Source of the DNA: Mercurialis annua
Lineage: Eukaryota; Streptophyta; Magnoliopsida; Malpighiales; Euphorbiaceae
NCBI RefSeq assembly: GCF_937616625.2
Contig: NC_065573.1
Coordinates: 12,539,001-12,603,000, forward strand
Length of the DNA: 64,000 nt
Direction of reading: 5' to 3'
Below are positions 56,412-64,000 of this stretch, piece after piece. The notes beneath the pieces are model-generated. The model made no database searches. It saw only the letters and a program-made list of their open reading frames with translations, and had not been told where the DNA came from. The position numbers and the translations under genes were made by a program. Position 1 is the stretch's first letter. Each line of letters begins with the position of its first letter.

Positions 56412-58549
56412 TACCCTGCACTTTAAACTTTTTGCATATAAGGTCCCTGCATTTCATCACCCCTATTATAAACCCATGCACTCCCTAAGTCAGCAGCCCG
56501 TGGTCCCTGATTCCAAGCGAGTGATGACGCCATTAGAGACTTCCATCCATCTATTTACATGCAATATCATTTACATATGTGGCAGATGACAAGCTTTTCT
56601 CCTTCAACGACACACTCCTCATTCTCAGCTTTTCTCCTTCAACGATACTCCTCATTCTCAGCTTTCTCTTTCAACGACACAAGCGTTTTTCCTTCAATGA
56701 CTAATTACTGTCTGGTTCTAATATATTCTAACCAAATCCACATTAAGAATATGGGATAGTGAGTTCACTTTCAATTCCCTAACTGTTAAAGAGATAATCT
56801 TTGCATTTGTGCCACTTGATTTCTGCAATTATTTAGTATGGTTGTTATTCATAAACTTGCACTTTATTTGGTGTAGTCATTGCACAACAAAAACGGAAGA
56901 GAAGGAAAAAGAAAAGAAAAGGAAAAAATGTATTATGTGCCAATATTTGTATTACTTGCAATGAAAGGGGAGAATTACTTCCTGGCATTTGATTGTTGCA
57001 ATACAGAGAAACAACTCCAGTGAGAGTTTTTGAGTATCTTTTCATTTGTTGTGTTGTATGAAATACGCTTAACATTTTTCAGTCACTTGTGCATTTTCGC
57101 ATTTGATTCACTTCTCGCTATGAAATCAGGTAACTTAATCTTAAATCAATGCTTCTTTAAAATGAATGTCATTATTTGGTTGTGGTACTAGTGTTCTTCC
57201 CATATTTGTCTCAGTTTCATTTTCTTTGTACAAGCTTTAGATTTCATTTCAAACTCATGTGTTGTCACTGTGTAGAGTAGTATATATCTTTCGCGACATA
57301 CCACTCTGAGGAGAACTTTTGTATATTTCTTTCGCGACATACCACTCTCGTTGAAACAAACACAAAACCCTCAACACAATTCTTATTATTCTAAACGCAT
57401 AAACAACTTTTGGTTTTAAATTTGTTTTTCCCCTTTTTCCTATTGTTGATATGATATATGTACTTTTTGACTCAGGCAACAAAAGATTTAGTGCATTGCT
57501 GGACCATATTGTTGAAGCCAAATATTGACTCCAAGTATTTTTCTATTGAGTACCTAGAGAACCATTTTGAATCATTAGACTTTTTTGTTGTCTGGTAAGT
57601 GTGTTGTTTAACGATCTTATGTCTCTTTCTAGCAGTATTAACATTTACTATGAACTTTTGAAATTGTCGATGCCTTTGATATGTCTAGTTGTTGCATTGT
57701 TTCCGAATAGTCATGTGAGGAGAAAATGATCCTTGAATTGTTGTTTTGTAGCATTTTTTATCTAATTATGAAATTTGATAAAGTGATATTCTATAGGACT
57801 TATGGTTGTCTTCTGGGTGCAACTATGACAACAAGGAAACTGCCTTGAATTGTGGTGTTATGTTAAGGGAGTGCGTCAATTTTCCTTCCCTTGCAACGTA
57901 AGACATGGTGCTTTATTTTTGTTTCTAAGTTCATCTCATAGTTTCTACAAGTCTTTAAATAACCTTTGTCATGGTTAATGCTTAAATAACTAAAATTTTG
58001 CTATTATTTTTGCATGATGAATGATTGAAAATGAAAGGACTATAGAATATTGAATCTAATTCCAAGCTCTCTCATTATTCTAAACACATCAATGAGCCTA
58101 ATCGAAGAGTTGGTTCTCTCAAATTTGAAAAAAAAGAGCTCAAAACTTAGGAAGACGGGAATCAAAGTCCTGGCCTTTATGCTCGGCAGATTGTGAAGCA
58201 GGTTAAAGAAAGTGTGAGCAGAAAATTTGGTATGGATATTACGAACACTGTGAGAAGCAGTAGAGATCATCATGAGCTTGTTTGCTAATTTAAAACCAAG
58301 AAAATTATGAGCAAAGTTGGTCATGCATGATGATTCAAAATGTAATCCCTCAAAAACCGGTATGTCCTTTTATTTTTATTTACTATTTAATCCTATTTGC
58401 AGTTGCCAATCCGTGCCAGACACTCGCCAACTTCTGTTAACGGAGGGACCACGGGCTGCTGACTTAAGGAGTGCAGAGATTTATAATAAGGGTAATGAAG
58501 TGCAGGGACCTTATATGTAAAAAGTTTAAAATGTAGGGACACGGCTATG
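56412..58549. mobile_element. TIR transposon, about 2.1 kb, non-autonomous
   Basis: About 105 bases at the left end (56,412-56,520; for example 'actttttgcatataaggtcc' and 'cagcagcccgtggtccct') recur in reverse complement at the right end (58,430-58,549). The flanks tattaat at 56,405-56,411 and 58,550-58,556 may be the target duplication. The interior has 'ttctccttcaacgacac' tandem copies near 56,597-56,690 and 'ctttcgcgacataccactct' twice (57,287 and 57,330), but no transposase. Confidence 0.75.
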
Positions 58550-58556
58550 TATTAAT

Positions 58557-59519
58557 CCTAATTATTATTATTATCTTCAAAAGATAATATCTTAAGGATG
58601 ACACTTATCCTTGAATTTTGAAATCCAATTAATATATATAATATGTTATTGATATATATTACGAATTATATATATATAATAATCTATTAATCACTTTATT
58701 TGTTGGGCTTGTAGTACCCATAATTGTTTTGGGCCTGTTTTAAGTGTGCGCCTTGTAGGTTCATATAGCGTTGGTTGTGGGTTCAAAATCTCTATTTCGA
58801 CCCACAAGTCATAAGTGGCCTCTATTAAGACATTATGACTACCCAAACCATATGAATATCGATTATCCAATTAAACCTTTATATAATATTTTAATCCCTT
58901 TATCTTGCAACATCCAGATTGAATATAAAGCATAGTACTGTGATCCTTATAATAATCAATCATTAGTTTTCTGATGTCAAGCAGACTGAAAATGATAACG
59001 TTTTATCAATTGATTTAGTATGGCCATACATTTCCTTCAGTCTATCTTTTCAAGGGGCCCATATATATCTTACTCAAATAATTGAGGGACAAATTCCTTC
59101 TCAGTCACTCACATTTCTCACATAGTTACTTTCATATCCAACAATAATCTATTCCATTATCCTATTAAATATAATGTAAGACTATATCTAAAGGTGAAAT
59201 AGATATGAAGAAATCATCCATGGTGATTTCAAGGTCAAAGTATTGGTTTAATATTACTATAATGAGATACTTATGACAATGATCTATGTAGTATTCTCAT
59301 GATGGATGATCCAGTGCTTAATTTCTTAAATGGCACCTGTAATTTGACTTAATACTCGCCTACAAAATTAGTAACATAATCATCACTCAACATCATACTA
59401 GTTTTAGTGTACTTTTAAGACTAGAGATAGTTTGAATATAATCTATATATTATATAATTGAGAGGACCAACGAAGCCCTCTCATTGATTCTCACCAAATA
59501 GAGCATTCTCAGCAGTTCC
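58557..59519. other. Intergenic region, nothing recognised
   Basis: AT-rich single-copy-looking DNA with short AT microsatellites near 58,630-58,680. No ORF over about 60 codons and no repeat boundary that I can support. Confidence 0.4.
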
Positions 59520-59524
59520 TACTT

Positions 59525-59805
59525 TTTTTTAAATACTGATTTTAATTTATTTATATTAATTAGATTTGTTATATTAATTAGATTTGTATTATAACTATTA
59601 ACATTCTAATCTAAATAAGTGAAAAACATGAAAAACAATTCAAGTCCAAGTTAACTTCTAAAATTTCTATCAGTTTCTATTTTTTTCAAAATTCTGATTT
59701 TAATTTAATTATATTAATTAGATTTGTATCATAATTTTTAACATTCTATTTTAAATAAGTGAAAATTATCAAAAACAATCCAAGTACAAGTTAACTTCTA
59801 AAATT
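59525..59805 (+). repeat. Tandem duplication, about 155-base unit
   Basis: Two adjacent copies each read 'ctgattttaattta', 'atattaattagatttgta', 'aacattcta.t.taaataag', 'gaaaaa' and 'caagttaacttctaaaattt'. A third, partial copy lies at about 59,998-60,066. The unit shows no coding frame. Confidence 0.75.
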
Positions 59806-60385
59806 TACTGTATAACAACACAACAAGTATCCAAATTGATGACTACATATGAATTTTCTTTTCCATATTTGACTTACGTAGGTTTCTGAGTGTAATTCAT
59901 AGCATGTAAATGTTAGACTTAGGAACTTCATGATTTTCAACTATACAATAAATTCTAATTTTCATAAATATTGAGTCGTTTCCACTTTGTTCAAGATATT
60001 AGTTTTAATTTAATAATTTTAATTAGATTTGCACCATAAATTTAACATCCTAATCTATATAAACTACCTAATTTATTTACTGATTTATTTACTTTTAAAT
60101 GTAATTCAATATCTATATCAATATAAATATTGATTAATTATTCATTTTTTAATTGTATTTTCCGCTGACTAGGGTTTGATTTTAATATTTATTCTCTTTT
60201 TTCCATTGTGATTTCTAGCCACTAGGGTTTTATTGTTGCTTATTAAGATTGTTTGTATACTGCTTTATTATCAAGAAAAGTGTTTTGTTTTTATTGATAA
60301 TATGCTCAAGTGATTGTTTTTTATCTTCATTTAGTTTTCAGTTTTTGTCCTGTGATTATTATATTCTAAGGTTTTTTTTTATCAT

Positions 60386-60960
60386 CAGATGTCAACATAG
60401 ATTATGAGAAAAGTGACAACTGAATCTTTAATTTAGAGGTAATACATAATATTTTTATAGTTTGTTTTTTATTTTCGCTTCAATTAAAGTTCGTTTTTGT
60501 GTTTTTAAATTTAATTTATTTAAGATCCACAATCTATGACATAAAATTCAGATTGCAAAATAAAAGTCATGACTACAAGCATTATTTTGCACACACATAT
60601 TCTTCGTTGCCGTCTAACTTAGTAGCAAGTTCATCAATCTTCCGGAATTGGTATGCCCATAAAATATTGTGTAGGAATTGGAGAAGATCATATTTGTTGT
60701 CCAAGGCTGAATAACTCTAGAAGAAATCGAACATTTTCAAGTTCATTTCTTGACAGACAGTAAAAAATAGAAATACTAATTATCAAAAAAAAAAAAATTG
60801 AATTAGTTTAGTTTTTTCTATCATCAGATGGCAACGTAGGTCGCGAGGAAAGTGACAACCTCTAGCTTTAATTTAGAGGTATTACATGACTTTTTTATAG
60901 TTTGTTTTTTTTTATCTAATTTCATATTTAACGTTCGATTTTGTGAATTATTAGGTTTAA
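60386..60960 (+). repeat. Direct repeat, about 110-base unit, two copies 433 bases apart
   Basis: The segment 'tcatcagatgtcaacatag' with 'aaagtgacaac' and 'tttaatttagaggtaataca' at 60,386-60,480 recurs as 'tcatcagatggcaacgtag' and so on at 60,820-60,910. The copies share about 85% of bases by eye. They may be arms of an uncharacterised repeat. The 71-codon frame at 60,499-60,714 between them looks like chance. Confidence 0.65.
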
Positions 60961-62090
60961 TTTATGTTTTTATATTGATTGTTTAACGTTTAAAGCAATG
61001 CATGTTAATGGGTGAAAAAGGTAAAATTCCATATATATATATAGAAAAGTTGATTTACAAATAAATCATATAAGTTATTATTTGGTTTACTTCGGATTAT
61101 AATGACCTTCAAAGGACTGCAAAATGAAATCTCTAAATAGCTTGAAGATTATAAGTGAGTATGATTGTATCTTAATTGGATTAAGAACAAATTATAGTGT
61201 TACAGACAACCGAGTTCTAATGACTCCAGCTTGGTCGAGTGTATGTAGCTTCAGTCTTTTAACTTATAAGGCGACTTTTTTAAGTTGGCCTCCAAGAGGT
61301 CGTATTATTTGGAAAACGTGAACAGATATGCAATGCCATGATGTTCATCTTAACTAATCTTGTATTCGGTGACATAAAGAATATTCAATCTGCTTCAATA
61401 GGTTGAGAGTCAGATTTTCAGGTATTTTATTTCTTCAAAAAAATAGTTAATTACTTCTATTTCCAATACTTGCAAAATCTATCCTTAATTTCACGTACTT
61501 TCCATTTTTTTATTTCATTTCTAATGCATTTTTTTACTTGATCTTTATATTTTTAAAAATAATTTTATTAATAAAAGTGCAGAAGTGTGAGGAATCAAAT
61601 AAAATTGTTTTTGAAAATATAGGGACTAAGTTAAAAACAAAAGGACTATAATTTTTTTTTCTTCGGAAATATAGGGACCAAATAAAAAAAATAAAAATAT
61701 ATAGAAACGAAGTAAAAAAAATAAAAAATAAAAAATACAGAAATCTCAGAATATGTTAATCCTACTAAAATAATCCATTACTATAGTTATTATAATAGAT
61801 TTTATTTAGTCTTATTAGTTTACATAAGTTTACATATGATGATTGTTTTTAGCATTATACATATTATAATTGTTCAATAATTTTTTTATATCAAATTGAT
61901 TCCGCGCAAGGGAATACGACTCGTTCTTTATTAATCCTAAAGGTTTTACTATCAAGTCATATACTTGATGATCTTAAAAAAAATTAAACATTTAAGGATT
62001 TAATCATAATATATAATGATAATAGAAGTGTCAACTAGTAAATAACAAAAGATAAAGTCAATACATGGTCAAACATGATTTACCTAGTGT
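60961..62090. other. Intergenic region
   Basis: AT-rich with an AT microsatellite near 61,025-61,041. I recognise no gene. A weak 'ccgcgcaaggg' hairpin near 61,907 recalls Helitron 3' ends, but the terminal CTRR is not convincing. Confidence 0.35.
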
Positions 62091-63640
62091 ATAATTGTTG
62101 AATTTAAACCGCAAGTATATGGTATCGCAACGAGTAATAAAATTCGTAAGACGGATATCGACCCCACAAGGACAATTTGACTCAACACACCGATTTCACT
62201 CTGTAACTTTGATTTGTTAAGCAATAGATTTTTGTAAACGTTTAAAAACTAAAATTAAACAAATAAGCGAATTAAAATATTCAACTAGCAATTAAGCGAA
62301 CAATTAACTCAAACTAAACAATTATCAAACAAATATGAAATGATAAAGGTCTAAAACAAATACGTTTAAAGATTCAAGGGTTGAAATTTCAAGAAAATAA
62401 TAATAAAAAAAATATGATTTTTCTAGTGTTTTAATCAAAAGTCGAGTCGTTCTAAACCACCTAATCCCGCTCACTCAAGCCTCGTAGAAAGGGGAAAACG
62501 CAACCTATTAATCAATCGACATCTAACTCACTCTCACGATATCAAATTCCAACTTAATTAATTTAAAAGCATTTATTAAACACACTCAAGGACTACCTAA
62601 AATCTAACCCGCTCTCACAGAATTAAATTTTATGCAATTGATTACTTAGGTCTATTTGGTTAACAACTTCTCAATTAATTACTCAAACACAATTCAAGGG
62701 TCAAATGATCAAACTAACCCTAGCATTAAGCCCAATAACCAAAACATGAAATTGAACACTAATTCAACTACAATCAATCATATAATCAAATGACAATCCA
62801 TAGCAACCCTCAAATTTGAGATTTAGCCAATCATATTACCAATAACACAATTATAAAAATAGAAATAAATAATAGACATAATTAGAGATTATAAACACCT
62901 TGAATTGCAAATGAAAATAACTCTTCAAATAGAAAGATAAATCTTCATTAATAATAATAATTTTCAACTTGTTCAAGAACTATAATAATCTAAAAAGCTG
63001 AAAATTACTCTAAGTAGCTAAAAAAGGTAAAAAGAAGGTTAGTGTAGTATCCACTCTCCAAATCCTTTACAAAAAGGTATTTATATGATGTCTAAAATAG
63101 GAAATAAAATTATCCAAACTCTAGTCTAATTTTAGGAGTACAAAAACATTAGATGGGCCTAAAAATAAAAAAAAAACAGCCTAGACCCAAAATTAAGCCT
63201 GGTTCGATCTACCCAAGCCTGGTTATATCGAACCAGGCATAAATAAAAAGCTACTGCCTTGAAAAGGGACAGTATATCGATCGAACTAGTCATGGTTCGA
63301 AATTTGGCCGGACCAATATTTTGCCCTCCGATTCTTGATTCACTTCAATCCGCTTTCCCCTGAAGCTCCAAATACTCCCAAAATATGTTGTTAAGCTCCA
63401 ATTGCTCAGCTACCGTTCCTACAAAACTCAACCACAAAATAAAGTATGGAATACCAAAAATGTGCTACTAAATAATAATAACGGAACCAAAATCTTATAC
63501 AGAAATAGGAGAAATTCTACTCTTATCAATATCACTAAGGTAGACACTCTAAGAACAATAACAACTACAAGCATTCAATTCAACTCTTACTTTCATTTAC
63601 TATGCATCATTAATTGATTGCTTTTCTTTGTTGTTGATAA
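62091..63640. other. Repeat-derived sequence of unresolved type
   Basis: The block around 62,105-62,180 ('accgcaagtatatggtatcg' and 'gatatcgaccccacaaggac') resembles a motif widespread in plant LTR elements, but I could not find element boundaries. The rest is A-rich without a gene. A 71-codon frame at 63,402-63,617 is unsupported. Confidence 0.3.
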
Positions 63641-64000
63641 TCAATCTTTGATTTATCATTTGTGTTGTAGGTTTGTGATTAACCTTGAAAAATCACTTTG
63701 TAAGCTTGTGTTTAGCTCTAGACAAACACTTATTGTAGTAGTTAGGTGTTACGCCTAAAACACCTCCATTAGTGATTTATTCCAAATCTCAATATTTGAT
63801 TGAGTAGTGGAGTAGAAAATGTTTGTGATTCAAAACACTCTAAATCTCGTGTGTTCTTCTCTTTAAACCCTAAACCTTTCTCTTAAACTTTTAAAATTAG
63901 CCATTAAACCTAATTCAGTCCCGTCTTAGGCATTTCAATTGGTATTAGAGATAAGTTGCTCAATTTTTGCTTAATTGCGAGTTGAACGATCTTGATGGCT
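63641..64000 (+). mobile_element. Probable 3' end of a copia-type 5' LTR, primer site and gag start
   Basis: The sequence 'aattggtattagagataag' at about 63,938-63,957 is a degenerate initiator-Met primer site (consensus TGGTATCAGAGC). About 45 bases later an ATGGCT at 63,995 coincides with the window end, as a copia gag start would. The preceding 300 bases would then be the LTR. The element lies mostly outside the window, so this is tentative. Confidence 0.4.

Noticed and set aside
61900..61930. Possible Helitron 3' hairpin
   Set aside because: The stem is weak and no CTRR end or matching TC start could be placed.

Overview
This window looks like nuclear DNA of a eudicot plant. It is AT-rich, its coding sequence is broken by short GT-AG introns, it carries long terminal repeats (LTRs) of plant Ty3/gypsy type, and its two intact genes have close plant relatives. 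I saw no prokaryotic features, no organellar genes and no RNA genes. The species cannot be fixed from sequence alone.

Bases 1 to about 35,490 are almost entirely nested LTR retrotransposons of two families. Family A starts TGTAGACACC, ends CTCACA and has a tRNA-Arg-like primer site, suggesting the Tat/Ogre-like gypsy group. It has a long element at about 3,527-18,860 with no recognisable pol. On the opposite strand this element carries a decayed, intron-containing gene with a plant mobile domain (PMD). A solo LTR of family B sits inside one intron of that gene. Family B has LTRs of about 3 kb, an initiator-Met primer site and ends in GTGACA. Its best copy (23,110-33,275) has two LTRs about 97% identical, a primer site, a polypurine tract and one gag-like ORF but no pol. 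It lies inside an older reverse-strand family B LTR, which lies inside a reverse-strand family A LTR: three nested levels. All five family B LTR copies long enough to show the region carry a hairpin followed by an array of short palindromes spaced about 20-25 bases apart. The palindrome sequence differs between copies.

Bases 36,000-46,500 hold an intact three-exon gene for a secreted proline-rich X8-domain (callose-binding type) protein, a small inverted-repeat transposon upstream of it, a solo family B LTR with a perfect 5-base target duplication (39,873-42,913), and a broken copy of a papain-type cysteine protease resembling xylem cysteine peptidases.

Bases 46,528-52,438 (minus strand) hold an intact 11-exon gene for a 367-residue DUF89 damage-control phosphatase, orthologue-like to Arabidopsis At2g17340. 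It has one GC-AG intron and one 3.7-kb intron containing a 5'-truncated LINE with 16-base target duplications. A terminal-inverted-repeat element starts about 95 bases upstream of its start codon.

Bases 52,500-64,000 contain no intact gene that I recognise. They hold inverted-repeat transposons, degenerate LTR-element pieces, tandem repeats, and at the right edge what looks like the start of a copia-type element. The two host genes do not obviously act together; the rest of the window is a record of transposon activity.
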